Translations under genes and position numbers: made by a program
In this document: positions 34,985 through 46,470 of the stretch, one piece after another
How positions within the stretch are numbered: the stretch's first letter is position 1
How the letters are laid out: the number at the start of each line of letters is the position of its first letter
DNA from: Paramacrobiotus metropolitanus
Lineage: Eukaryota; Tardigrada; Eutardigrada; Parachela; Macrobiotidae
Direction: 5' to 3'
DNA length: 64,000 bases
NCBI RefSeq assembly: GCF_019649055.1
Contig: NW_026570221.1
Location: forward strand, 2,728,001-2,792,000
Notes under the pieces: model-generated
What the model saw: the letters and a program-made list of their open reading frames with translations, nothing else
Database searches by the model: none
Told to the model about the DNA's origin: nothing

Positions 34985-37900
34985 ATGGCGAAAAGAATCA
35001 ACCTGGACGCGAATTCTCGTGAGGCGTCCTCTTTTATGGCTGAAAAATATGGATTTCAAAATCTGGAGCGCCTGAAGATTTGTTGCGCAGCTGTACCGAG
35101 AAGTTTGCCCTTTCCTCGTCGACTGAAGGTGAGATGTCCTCACTCTGAATGGAGCTCTTTCGCTAGATAAATTTAAGTCGATAAACTGTTAAAATTTTTC
35201 TGAAATTCCTAATGCGTGCATTCAGAATGTTTGCATTTTTTCAATAATTAACTACCCAGGACGCATTTTTTGTGCTCAGATTAAAAAAATGGCAGCGTTC
35301 CCAGAAAAAAGAGAAACTATTTTATTATCGCTAATCAGCAAGCGTGATTGCGTAAACATGCTGGCTGTACGAGTATTATCGTATGTATTCAATATGATCG
35401 TAATAATTATGCTTGTTACTGCGTGGTGGGTGTTAAGTACACTTCGATAGGGGATTCCCGCGCCACTTTCTCCGTAGTGCTCCAGCAGATAAATCGGCGT
35501 TCCTTCAAGCAAGGACTTAACCAAACCCCCAGGTTGATTCTTGCCACTATCGTCTAACCGTAATGCTTGCTTTGAGTTTTTGGGTGCAATGGAAAATAAA
35601 GGGTTGCAGAATGAAGCCGATAGTTGTGGCAAAGGCAGACCACACAAGGCAGACCACCATTTGTGCAGGTTATTATTTCGGAGCAACGGCATAATCTCCC
35701 CCAGGCGACATGCCTCGCTTAAATGAGTATAAGGCGCTGAAAAAACGTGCTCTGAAAAAATAAGATAAGGCATTAAGAACTTCAGCCGTGCATTTTTTAA
35801 ACGATTCGAATTATTTTGATTTCAGATATTATCGGAAATGCTGGGGATGTCTAAGTTGTTAACAGACACCTTTCTGAAAGACTTCGAATCGTTTTCTCCC
35901 GCTTTTTTGGAGACTGGTCCTTTTGTTGCCCCATTCCAAGTACTGTGTCCACCAGTTGTCCATTGTCTGAAGGGCTGCGTATGGAAAAAGGGAGCTAACA
36001 AAGGCATGCCAAGAGTCTTGCAGTGGCACCGCGATCCAACCAATGTACGCCCGTAATCGTATTGTATTGTAAAAGTATTTGTGTTTTAAATAGTTCTTCT
36101 ATTTATTTTGACGATTTTATATGTATTTGTACACGTTTAACTTAAATATTCGACTAAAGCGAGTCGGATGTACTGAGTATATGATCAGGACGATCAGGAG
36201 AATTGAATAATACAAAAGGGTAAAACCGGACGCAAAAGGCAAAAGGGGCACCTATAAGAAATGCGGGTAAAAGGGGTGCTGATCGTCTCACCCAGTTAAA
36301 AATCTTAATAAAACAATTAGTTTTTCATTTTAAGTACTTTTCTAAGAATTGCACAACGATATCCTTTACGAAGCAAAACGTTTCTTGAGAAATGGTGCTT
36401 TGCGCCAAATGCACCCATGTGCGTCGCCGCTTTTGCTCGTCCACCGGCTAGACTGCAGCCGTTAGCTGCGTAGGTCTGAACATGGGAAAGCTTGGTTGTT
36501 TTGAAGAGTGTCAAAGGAATCAGACAAGATCACACTTCGGTGGCATCGTAAAGGGCTTTTGTCCAAAAATTTGCCTTTAATCGTATCAAATACAGAAGTT
36601 GTAAGAAATTTTAATGTAACAAAAACAGATCTTTTTGTATTAATTTTTTGTTTTAAACAGATAATTTTTGCCCACAAAATTTCCTTCCTCTTTTTGACTA
36701 GAAAAATTTCCTTCCTCCTTTGACCCCCCAAAATTTCCTTCCTAAAAATTTTCCTTCCTCCTTTTGACCACACAAAATTTCCTTCCTCTAAAATTTCCTT
36801 CCTCCTTTTGACATTGGCCCTTTCTTTACCAATTGTGTTTACGATACCCGACCACCTGGCCCTTAGATCAGCACGTGCTTAATATAATTCCAATCCAAAG
36901 AAATTCTATTGTTTTAAAGATTTAATGATTTCCAAGGAGAAAGCGGAAATTTGAGATCTCAGAGAAGCCAGCGCGGATACGATGGCTGATTAACAGGGCC
37001 CGGTCACCGGCTCCTGGCTCCGAAAAATTTAGTTTTTTGCGGGAAGAAAAAAAACCCTTTGGCATACTTTAAAAATCTTTTCATCGGCCATGGTTAAGTG
37101 GGCATGGGCCGCATGGCTAAGCTTAATTTTAGTTCATTAATACACACAGCACTATGTATTGGATTTGGGAATATCGTAATAGTGTATCGGAGAATGTCAG
37201 AGGTTTTGACCAGTACGTGTAATCAGCACTCGGATCCTTTTCAATTCTAAAATAACTGTTTAGCAAATCACCGAGAAGAATTATATAGAACAATACTAGT
37301 TTGTAATGGGAAAAGGGAAAGACGCCACGCCGCGATAGAGTATCATACGTCATGTGTGTTGGCACAATGGCAGTACGCGTTATCAGTACTCACTGGTTTC
37401 ATAATCTATGTTAAATTCTTCTCGATTATTAACAGGTAATTTTTGGAAGAACTAGAAAGGATCCGACTGCTGTTAACACGTATCTGTTGCAAAAATCTGA
37501 CGCTGTACGGTACACTATTACTGTATTCGCAATACATAGTGCTGTATGTATAAATTAACTAGAATTAGGTTTAGCCACGCCCCCGCCCATGACAGATGAA
37601 AAATTTTTTTAAGAGTACCCAAGGATTACTCTGACTTCCCGCAAGAAAATGAAATTTTCGGAGCCGGGAGCCGGTGACCAGGCCCTGGTCAACACAAAAG
37701 TCAACAACCGCTATACCAAGCTGAGCGTAGCACTATGCGTAGTCTTGTTGCAACCTTTGAATGAGTGTGTTTGCTCGATGGCTGTCTCACCTTTTCTGCC
37801 CAGTCACACGCGTTACTTTTCGATGTTGCATGATTCCGATGTAGCCAGTCGATGCTAGTACGCGCCATGGAGTAAAAGGTGCGATAGCTATCGTGGCAAC

Positions 37901-40900
37901 ATTGCTCTGAGTTCTTGATGAAAGCTGGCTGCGCGAGACGCATCCGCATACTGGCGACGTATGGAATACTGCCGCCAGGCTGCCTTAACAGCGTCTGCTG
38001 ACGTTTGATCCGAAATCAGCCATCATAATTATGAGCGCTGGCTCCCCTTAGAATTCAAAATTTTACTTTTCTCCAAGGGAATGATTTGATTTCCAAAGAA
38101 CATTATACAGATAGAGTTTCTGAGAATTCTAATGATACTTAGCACTAGCTGATCGGGGTGGCAGGTGGTCGAGTATGCCGTCGTTAGCTATTACCGCGCG
38201 CAAGATTACCCACAAATTATGAGGTTTTGTTTTGCCTTACGGTCAGCTAGCTGACTACACTTCAAAATTTAGGGCACTAATTTTAAGCTAAGGTTTACGC
38301 TTTGTTTTAGGTTACAATGTTTTGTGGCGCCGGAAAAATTGTTCACGGGTTAGCAGTTACACTAAGATGCCGAGGTTGCGGTTCCCGTTATTCCCCCTGT
38401 ACGTGGACGAATCGGGAAACGTCCACATATTCTTTTTACGATTCGGAGCAGCCATTCCTTGATATTTCCCAGAAAATATACGTTTGCCGAAAATTTGCAC
38501 TGGAAATCGTGAACAACATGTATGCGAAGGCTATTGTGTTTGCAGTGTTGCCGTTTAAAAACTGTTATTTATTTTTACTTCCAGATTCTTCAATCATGCA
38601 ACTTACGACGGTATTGCTGAGACCATGAGACACACGTACGGTTGGAAAAAATGTTAAGTCACATGATTTTGTTAAGAATTAATAAAACGTGAATAAACCT
38701 GACTTTTCTGATTGTTGTAGTGTTCTCACGAAAAACTGTAGCCGTCATCTTCTTACGGCATGAGATCGAATGCGACATTAGAGAGCGAAAGGTCACATAC
38801 CAGTTCGAGGAAAACAGAAGTGTGCTGCAGTACTTGGACACACGCATGGACAAAATTTTTACCAGCACCTACAACCACCGCTGTTCTGAAGCCTGTCTAG
38901 CAAAGCAGTGCGGAAGGATCTTTATTATGGACGGAATCTGGAAAGTCGTTTTTCGACATTGTATAGCAGAAGTAGAAGTACGTAACTGCCAGAACGGCGT
39001 GTTGATGCAGGAAGTAAACAGTTGTCCTTGAAAATGACTTTTAACACCCTTATTACGGTTCTGCTATTTGGGATAACTTGCAAGTTGCGGAGTTCCAGTA
39101 TCTTTTACGTACTCCTACAGACGCATACAATACTATCTTTACGTACAACACATCCCGCTTCCGACCCTTCTTTTGGACTGCCTACTATTTCTGTAATTCA
39201 GTGTGAGACAGGAGATCCGTCATGCTGTAGTAAAGTTTGTCGCGCATTTTAGTTCCCCTTCCGTTCCTCGTATTATTAGCGTTGCTTGATTTAACTAATA
39301 TACCAAATAGCAGTATCGGTGTGAGTCGCTTTAAAACTTCTTAGCACAGCGGTAAATACTGTACCCTAATCATGCACTTGAAGGAAATTTGTACGCTATG
39401 GAGCGACACGGTGCTGTATAGCCGGACGAACGTTCAGCCAATTCACGTTCTAACATGCACTAGCTGCAAGCCGTGTATGTGAATGGTGAATGCGGTCGTA
39501 CAAGTGCGTGTGGCTGCACTGTACAAATTTCCTTCAAGTGCAGGGTTAGGGTACAGTAATTAATTCGTGATTGCAGAACGATGTGATATTCTTTCAGAAT
39601 TTTGTGAAAGGGATCCCACTCGCAAACTTTCCATGCGTATGCACGCACTCGCCATCCGGAAAGTCACTGTACTGCAAGAAACACAGCCTCCTGGACCGCC
39701 ATACCGAGAAGGAAACCGATACCATTACAATACACATGGCAGGTTGGTTTTGGTTTGCATATTTATTATGGGAAAGAAATCATCATCAAGTCATCCGGTG
39801 TCGTTTTCTTGTTATCTTGCAACTACGAGAACAACTACACCTACATGTCTTGCTACACCAAAGAGAAGCCTGCCAAACATAAAACTTTATACGGGGACTT
39901 TCACTAGTGCGGTGAATTTTGGCATACGGATTTTATTGCATGTAGCTGGTTTCGTGCATAAAGAAACCGAATTCAATTTCTCATACAGAGGTTTTTTTAA
40001 AGTTGTTGAATTTGATCTTACTGCTTGTACCAAAGTGCTGTGGCCTTACAGGAGTGTCCAGAGCTTTACAGGCAAAAGCAACGAGCGACATCAACTCAAT
40101 TCTGAGCGGTGAAGTGGATGCTGAGACACCGGACAGCGATTGTCGAAAGTTTGATCCGAAGGCCGGTTGCAGAAAAAACAAAGGAGAAAACCAGCGCGGG
40201 CACTTGTATAGCCTGGGATATCTTTTCCTTGTGGGTCTAACAGGCCACATTTTCAGCTTTGCCCCAATCTACAGGTACACTTGATAATGTATTTACAGTC
40301 ACGTCAAACTGCACTGTTGATTAAGCATTTGTCGTCGAGATCAGCGCGTGGCGTAGTTGTAACTTGAGTTTAGAACCGACTCCTATCACTACATTATAGT
40401 ACAAGTATCTGTCTACTCCGCACATTACGACTCTCTAGTTTCCATGCTACTCTTTTAGGAAAAGTAGCTCGCGGCTTGGTCACCATCAAATGTTATGTAG
40501 CGCACAGTAAACTATTTTGCAATGACAAATGACATTGTTAGGCGGATAAATTCTGTCTGTATGCAACACGATGCAAAAGATCACGAACGTTTTTTTTCAG
40601 GGCAGAAAGCCTTGGACAAGTTTACCTGTTCGTCGTCAGCGCGCTTTATGATTTGCTGCAAAATGTTGCGCCGGAAGAATGGGACAACATTTTTGTGTGC
40701 TACGACAACATCTGTCAGCTCAATAGACTAAAAGCCGCAAGCGATCCTCTTCCTTTTCCGGTACCCTTCGACCAAATCTGGAACCGTGTGCCGAAAATTG
40801 TCGACGGACTGCATATTCAAAACCACAAGGATCCTAGATGCAAAGAGAAGTACCATCCTGATAAGTACTTGAAGAGCTATCCTACTGCCACTGAACGAAA

Positions 40901-41090
40901 CACCATGGCAGCAGAACAGACCTTTTCCTGGATCGCCAAGTTTAAGAAGCAATTAAATGCGATGAACAAGGCCAGGCAGGTTTTCTTTATCCACCGAATG
41001 ATAGTGCGAAGAAATGAGTACATGTCAAATTGTGTGGCGAAAAATATCCGCCCTTTTGGGGGTACGATGCGCACGTTCAAAGAAAAGTGA
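34985..41090 (+). CDS. KDZ-type (Kyakuja/Dileera/Zisupton) DDE transposase
   Basis: Eight exons join with consistent phases: 34985-35128, 35826-36044, 38311-38519, 38585-38652, 38721-39013, 39598-39742, 40052-40274 and 40601-41090 (TGA). That gives 596 residues without a break. Cys motifs typical of the family are present (LRCRGCGSRYSP; HRCSEACLAKQC; CVCTHSPSGKSLYCKKH). The proposed acidic triad is D284 in IMDGIWK, D469 in VCYDNICQL and E539 in AAEQTF. YRAESLGQVYLF precedes the second Asp, and VDGLHIQNH follows it. The first exon may not be the true start, since a TTTTTAG acceptor directly precedes the ATG. The 2.3-kb intron 2 holds a foldback element. An unbroken frame over eight exons argues for recent or current function. 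Confidence 0.75.
36690..36815 (+). repeat. TTCCTTCCTCCTTTTGAC word repeat, copy 1
   Basis: The word AAAATTTCCTTCCTC(CTTTTGAC) recurs about six times and ends in TTTTGACATTGGCC. A sister array with the same terminal phrase lies at 62085-62232, so this is a dispersed repeat rather than a local slippage product. It sits in an intron of the transposase gene. Confidence 0.75.
36994..37687. mobile_element. 694-bp inverted-repeat element in transposase intron
   Basis: Ends CAGGGCCCGGTCACCGG and the inverse of CAGGGCCTGGTCACCGG pair over about 50 bp. A further inner pair (around 37060-37190 and 37500-37610) extends the arms. No clean target duplication is visible: flanks are GATTAA and GTCAAC. It encodes nothing recognisable and is probably a MITE, possibly hAT- or PIF-related. 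Confidence 0.7.
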
Positions 41091-42089
41091 GCGGTAATAT
41101 GGGTGCGCAAGGCTATTTAGGTTTACAGTTGATTTATTAACCAGCATGATACAATACTTGGTTTCTTAATTTTTGACTTCTGTGCGATTACTTTCATGAG
41201 ATAAACCGCCTTAGTTGTTGTTCAGGTACATATATTGTGTAGACATGTTTGTTCTGTAACCTTGGTCTCACTCTGGACCTTTCCGTACTAAAATGTTTGT
41301 TTACCTCGGAGTGCAAGAAAAACCAAGTTTTCATTTGGTTGTTAAGGATGCTAATCGGCCATTTTACTGCATTCTGTGTTAGCGCGATCGGAGAAAGGCA
41401 TTACACAGATAAAAAACCTCAGAAACGTCACATATCGTATCACGCAAACAGACCTTTTAAACGGCATGATTTAACTGGACAGATCTACGTCTTTCTATCT
41501 GGGGTTCCTCGACATTAGCCAGCGATGTTTCAGCAACAATGTGCAATTTGCCTGCTCCGTTTTCAAACGCCAATGCACTCTGTAGAATCCTGTCGCGGAA
41601 TTTCAGGCATTTGCATAAATCAAGTCGAAAATATTTCTGTACTTAGTTTAGTAATATTTCTCGCAGTTTCCCAGTATGACCTTTCACTGCGGACCCGAAT
41701 AGGTTAAAATAAATTTAAAATAAGGCGGTAATCGGCCAGCCAGTTAAAGCCGGGATCGGGTAGTAGTAACTTTTAGAGGGCTTATAGCTGACCTTCCAGA
41801 CTGTGTCCTTCCAGCGAAAAATAACCATGGAAATTTTTATAAGCTGTTGACATTTGCGTGATTGGTGTTTGATGTGATGATCCCAAATGAACGTGCGCTT
41901 CTATAAATTTTTTCGAATGTTAAAAAGGCTGCAGGAAGATGGCGGTTAGTTAGCCAGCAAAGATAGCTAACTTGGAGATGATGTTATTGTTTTTCGAGTA
42001 TGAGACATACGGTTAAGTACAGGAGTTTTGTGTTGTGCCTGATATCTAAAAAGCAAGCGAGCTGGTGGAAAGATCGAAGAAAAATCCGA
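41091..42089. other. Region after the transposase stop
   Basis: This should hold the transposase 3' untranslated region. No further exon or RNA gene was recognised. Confidence 0.4.
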
Positions 42090-43357
42090 GGCAGGGAATA
42101 AAAGGTGGCAGTGGCATCTGCCACTGGCAACTGCCACTGCCCACTGGCAATTGCCACCGGCAGTGGCAGTTGCCACTACGCCTTCTGGGAAGCGGTAAAA
42201 GGTGTCAGCTGCCAGAAACGGTAAAACTTAGTTGTTTTCCTACAATAACGTCAGATTTCTCTGGAGCAGCTAATGCGCCCCGGTTATATCGGTTGAGAAA
42301 TAAACATAAAAACCACACTGCTCATAAAGACAATCGATTTCAGTATTCTGGTAAAACCTGAGAGACCTAGAGTAAGGCCTTACACATTTAAGAAACAAAA
42401 AAAGCATTATAAACTCAACAAGCTAAAAGGCAAAAAACTCAAAAGCTTCCGAAAACTGAAAAGATGGTACTAATTTCTAGTTACGGAGATGATTCTGGTA
42501 GTGGCAGCGGCAGCGGTGCTGGCAATCTTAGTGGCGCTGGTATTGGCCGTACAAAAGGCTAGTAGCGGCTGCCGTATCGCTGTCATACAGTTTGAATTTT
42601 GTCTTGTTTTGATGTTCATCCATTTTGGGTTGGAGGTTTTCTTCGTCTCTATGGTTACTTAAACGTAGTTAGATTTGGTTAATTTGACAGATATTTCTTA
42701 AGGTTCTTATGCTTGCTGAGGTTTTCGGAAGTCCTTGGAGCCCCAGGCCTTCTAGAAGTGTAAGTAAGCTATACTTCAGATTTGTTGCGATAAATAATGC
42801 TATTAAATAAAAAAAATTTTGCTTGCAGTGGACAGCGCAGTATAAGTTTATGTAGCAGTTCTACTTAACGTTAGCGGAGCTTTGACGTTTTTATACTTTT
42901 AAAGATAAGACACCCAGGAAGCCGATAAAAGCAGACTGGAAAAACGACAAACTGGTACTGTCATGGTTCCCATCTATCGGAGCATTACCAAAACCACTGC
43001 CAATCTCATCAACTTTTCCAGAACTTCCAACTAAAGAAAACCTAAGACAACCTAAGAAACAACCCTAAGAAAACTAAGAAAATTGCCAAACCTGAAGGAT
43101 CCAAGTACTCGTAGATTGCTGGCTGTGGATAAATACGCCATCATTGACGATTGATGACAGCCAAACAGTTTCCACCTTCTTTGGAGCTTATTCGGTTGAG
43201 TTCTTGTTTTATCTGTCGTGCTAAAATAACTTTACGTGGGATTTCTGGTTTCTGGCAACTGCCACCTTTTATCGCTTGCCAGAATACGTGGTGGGAACTG
43301 CCACTGCCGGTGGCAGTTGCCAGTAGCAGGTGCCACTGCCACCTTTTATCCTACGCC
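42090..43357. mobile_element. 1.27-kb word-repeat foldback element (TGCCACTGGCA arms)
   Basis: Inverted ends of about 130 bp begin GGCAGGGAATAAAAGG and GGCGTAGGATAAAAGG and consist of palindromic TGGCAGTGGCA/TGCCACTGCCA words. The 9-bp phrase AAAATCCGA occurs directly outside both ends (42081-42089 and 43358-43366), so an 8-9-bp target duplication is likely. The core contains CCTAAGAAA repeats (about 43020-43085), the complement of the TTTCTTAGG core of its relatives. No gene is visible inside. Confidence 0.75.
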
Positions 43358-43734
43358 AAAATCCGACAAAGCAGTGCCTAGATGAACCTGTCGCCTGCGC
43401 TAAATGTGTTTAATCGGACCTTGTGGGATTGGTTGCTTAAAAAGAGACATAACGTCGTGGCCAGTGGTTTACGAACGAGATTTTATTATAAAAGGCAGAT
43501 GGGACCATCAGAGGTTCCTTTACAAGATCGCAAAAGGAAACGTCATCCATTTTATCAGTGCCACCTGTCATACTGCATAGGTCACATAGCCTTCACTGAA
43601 AAACCAAAGGGAACTGTACCAAACTAATTAATAAGACCTTCGTCAGCCATGTTCGCCCTGTGGCGGCTTATATGCCGTGTCGCGGCTGTTGCGGCGTCGC
43701 GGTAGGGCATTCTGACAGCCTTGCTAGCACTGTC

Positions 43735-44790
43735 GCGCCCTGTCGCGGCTTATATGCCGTGTCGCGGCTGTTGCGGCGTCGCGGCAGGCTGCGCTAGCAC
43801 ACACGCTAGCACAGGTCGCGGCGCGTTGCGGCATGTCGCGGCTTATAAGCCGTGTCGCGGCTGTTGCGGCGTCGCGGCAGCCTGTGCTGGCACACACGCT
43901 AGCACTGGTTGCGGCCCGTTGCGGCGTGTCGCGGGTTATAAGCCGTGTCGCGACTGTTGCGGCGTCGCGGCAGCCCAGTGCCAGCTCAAACGCCAGCACT
44001 GTTGCGGCCCGTTGCGGCGTGTCGCGGCATATAAGCTGTGTCGCGGCTGTTGCGGCGTCGCGGCAGCCCAGTGCCAGCACGAACGCCAGCACTGTTGCGG
44101 CCCGTTGCGGCATGTAACGGCTTATAAAACCTGTCGCGGCTGTTGCGGCGTCGCGGCAGCCCAGTGCCAGCTCAAACGCCAGCACTGTTGCGGCCGGTTG
44201 CGGCGTGTCGCGGCATATAAGCTGTGTCGCGGCTGTTGCGGCGTCGCGGCAGCCAGTACCAGCACGAACGCCAGCACTGTTGCGGCCCGTTGCGGCATGT
44301 AACGGCTTATAAGACCTGTCGCGGCTGTTGCGGCGTCGCGGCAGCCCAGTGCCAGCTCAAACGCCAGCACTGTTGCGGCCGGTTGCGGCGTGTCGCGGCA
44401 TATAAGCTGTGCCGCGGCTGTTGCGGCGTCGCGGCAGCCCAGTGCCAGCACGAATAGCCCAGTGCCAGCTCAAACGCCAGCACTGTTGCGGCCCGTTGCG
44501 GCGTGTCGCGGCATATAAGCTGTGTCGCGGCTGTTGCGGCGTCGCGGCAGCCCAGTGCCAGCACGAACGCCAGCACTGTTGCGGCCCGTTGCGGCATGTA
44601 ACGGCTTACAAGACCTGTCGCGGCTGTTGCGGCGTCGCGGCAGCCCAGTGCCAGCTCAAACGCCAGCACTGTTGCGGCCGGTTGCGGCGTGTCGCGGCAT
44701 ATAAGCTGTGCCGCGGCTGTTGCGGCGTCGCGGCTGCCTATGTCAGCAGACATGCCAGCACTGGATGCGGCGTGTCGCGGCATATAAGCC
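43735..44790 (-). repeat. Right subterminal array of 93-bp units
   Basis: About eleven units, the reverse complement of the left array. Sub-variants differ at CCGGTTGCGG versus CCCGTTGCGG and at ATATAAGC versus TTATAAGAC, and these alternate in a higher-order pattern near 43960-44700. One unit is interrupted around 44450, where AGCCCAGTGCCAGC is repeated after a partial unit. Long frames across it are artefacts of the 93-bp period. Confidence 0.9.
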
Positions 44791-44863
44791 GTGTCGCGGA
44801 CTCTGGTCCGCAACGAGACAGTGACGGTTAAAGCCGATCTTGGTACAGATTGAGCCACTTCTG

Positions 44864-44871
44864 AAAATAAT
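44864..44871. other. Right 8-bp target site duplication of the giant element
   Basis: AAAATAAT, matching 26096-26103 and lying at the same six-base distance from the conserved inner part of the terminus. Confidence 0.75.
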
Positions 44872-45136
44872 GCAAAAAAGTCTTTAGAAGTGCCTGAAGG
44901 CGAAAATTTTCATGCATGTATACCAGTTTGGTGTCATATACCGGGTTACTTCCCTTAACGCAACGCTGTCAGCGGAAGATTCGTATAGGATGGCCATGAG
45001 TTTGTGATTAAGTGAGGGCGGAAAAGGCTATGATTCGTATCGTACGAAATTAAAGAGTGCATTTCTTTTACAGGATGCCCGCCGCCACAGGAAATCACAG
45101 GTAGGGCATCGTTAACATGATTGATTTATACTGTAC

Positions 45137-45250
45137 CGATAACCGCTTTCCCATTGTCGCACCCGACCCCTGGATGACAGCCAGCGTTGATACTTGTTAC
45201 CGAAACCGTTGCCCTGGTAGCCCTCCGTGATGATACATTCGCCGGTGCCA
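45137..45250 (-). pseudogene. Decayed copy of the dermatopontin-like exon
   Basis: The minus strand reads TGECIITEGYQGNGF, then a YQRW motif, clearly related to the exon at 10219-10320 (TGDCIIAIGYLGGGF, YHRW). The acceptor AG of the older exon is TG here, and about ten extra bases near the RW motif shift the frame before the CDNGKAVI segment. The donor position (ATCG|GT) survives. No partner exons were found nearby. It is a dead duplicate. Confidence 0.6.
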
Positions 45251-45869
45251 GGAATTAAGTAATCTGCACATCTCGCGAAGATTAGAAAAACGATATCAGC
45301 ATCTATTAACACTACGAACGGGAGTCGTAATGTACCACTTTTACGCCTACTTTTCCGTTATTCCGATAGCGGCTGGTGAATGTTATTGCAAGAACATTAG
45401 CCGGTGAATGTTATTGCAGGAACTGAACGGTACTACAACGGTTTTCAGTAAATTAATATACTGATGATACTGATGAACGACACTGCTGAGATTCTGTACT
45501 GTTGGAGCGATATACCGCTTGGTGCTTAGCAATATTGTTTTCAGATGTTTTTAACCGTTTTGACGCATATGGACTCATGCAGGTAGAGAATGGTTAAGGG
45601 CGTGCCGTATTATTGCGGATGCTCGAAAGGCGGCGCGCAGGGATGCTGTAACTCTTCCTTTCACACCTTCGCCAAACCATAATCCACCTTTAGTTGGTCT
45701 GTGCGGTCCCTTCGCGCTTTCTCAGTGGATTTTCGCATTGAAACACAACACACATAAGCGGAATTTCCAGTACAATGCCGGAATAAGGAAAGAAAACCGG
45801 CCGGTCGGTACGCGGTTCAAAAATTTCCTAATAATGCCAGCAGTGTGGAGAAGGATTATTACAAATAAG

Positions 45870-46055
45870 CTGACCACTCCGTGCACACCCTTTCACTATC
45901 TTTTACTCCGTACACAACCTTTTTGCTCTACCTTTCGTTTCGTACACAACCTTTTCGGGCACTATCTTTTTTCGGTAGACCACCTATGACACTACCATTC
46001 ACTCGGTACACTAAAAATTGCGCTTTACGCGTTGGCGTTTCTTAGGTTTCTTCGG
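45870..46055 (+). repeat. One-armed word repeat (CCGTACACAACC) with CTTAGG core
   Basis: Words like TCGTACACAACCTTTTCGGG and CACTATCTTTT recur five to six times to about 46000. They are followed by CGTTTCTTAGGTTTCTTCGG. That is the same order (word arm, then CTTAGG core) as the foldback elements elsewhere, but the right arm is missing. Confidence 0.5.
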
Positions 46056-46177
46056 TTTCCGAAGACCGCAAATTGTCATCAGCAAGTTGTCGATGCCCAC
46101 AAAAAGTAGTTCAGCGATTCGTCGTTTTAAGAAACTAAGTAACAACTACTAGGTTCAGCAACTAGGTTCAACAACAG

Positions 46178-46470
46178 ACTGAGCGCGACAAACTAGCCAG
46201 ACTACAACGTAAAGCTCTAAAAATCATCACTGATTACAAGATGCTGGTTACTCCGGAACTGTATCAGAAATCGGGTATCCCTCACATATTCGACCGAAAG
46301 CGTCAGGGCGATGCGGTGTGGCTGTTCGAAATCTGGAAAAAAGTTCCCACTTCCGCCCTACCTCCTGGGTATGATCCAAGTAAAAGATAACACAATGCGC
46401 TATAACTTGCGGAAGCCGGCCAGGATCGAGGTTACGCGAGAAAGGAAAGTTATCGGAGAGTCGACTATAG
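46178..46470 (+). pseudogene. LINE-type reverse transcriptase C-terminal remnant
   Basis: The plus strand reads ERDKLARLQRKALKIIT, then TPELYQKSGIPHIFDRKRQG, LFEIWKKVP and, after an in-frame stop, NLRKPARIEVTRERK. A motif of the LQR.AL.IIT type followed by an R-rich tail is the usual end of non-LTR reverse transcriptases of the CR1/RTE/Jockey kind. The catalytic part is absent. Confidence 0.55.

Larger units (their letters stand above)
26104..44863. mobile_element. 18.76-kb KDZ-type DNA transposon with subterminal satellite arrays
   Basis: The left end reads TAGGACTGGCTCAATC and the right end, on the other strand, CAGAAGTGGCTCAATC. The pairing runs 28 nt with four mismatches, and AAAATAAT duplicates flank it. 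Inside each end an array of a 93-bp unit points inward in opposite orientation (about 26215-26907 and 43735-44790). The interior carries a KDZ-type transposase gene (34985-41090, plus) and a PHD-finger gene (28759-32599, minus), transcribed divergently. KDZ elements are large eukaryotic DNA transposons, and as I recall Zisupton makes 8-bp duplications. Several smaller foldback elements are nested within. The alternative is a host locus between two unrelated satellites; the matching termini and duplication argue against it. Confidence 0.7.

Noticed and set aside
40459-40508. Apparent exon after a CTTTTAG acceptor within the transposase gene
   Set aside because: It fits in phase but leads to a stop and lacks the family motif. 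The next acceptor at 40601 fits in phase and gives the expected AESLGQVY segment.
45602-45680. Short plus-strand frame with a CGCSKGGAQGCC motif
   Set aside because: Cysteine-rich and tempting as a small secreted peptide, but there is no good acceptor, signal exon or partner, and a second frame is open across the same DNA.
46230-46460. Idea that the LINE remnant is part of a working gene
   Set aside because: There is an in-frame stop in the middle and the catalytic reverse transcriptase part is missing.
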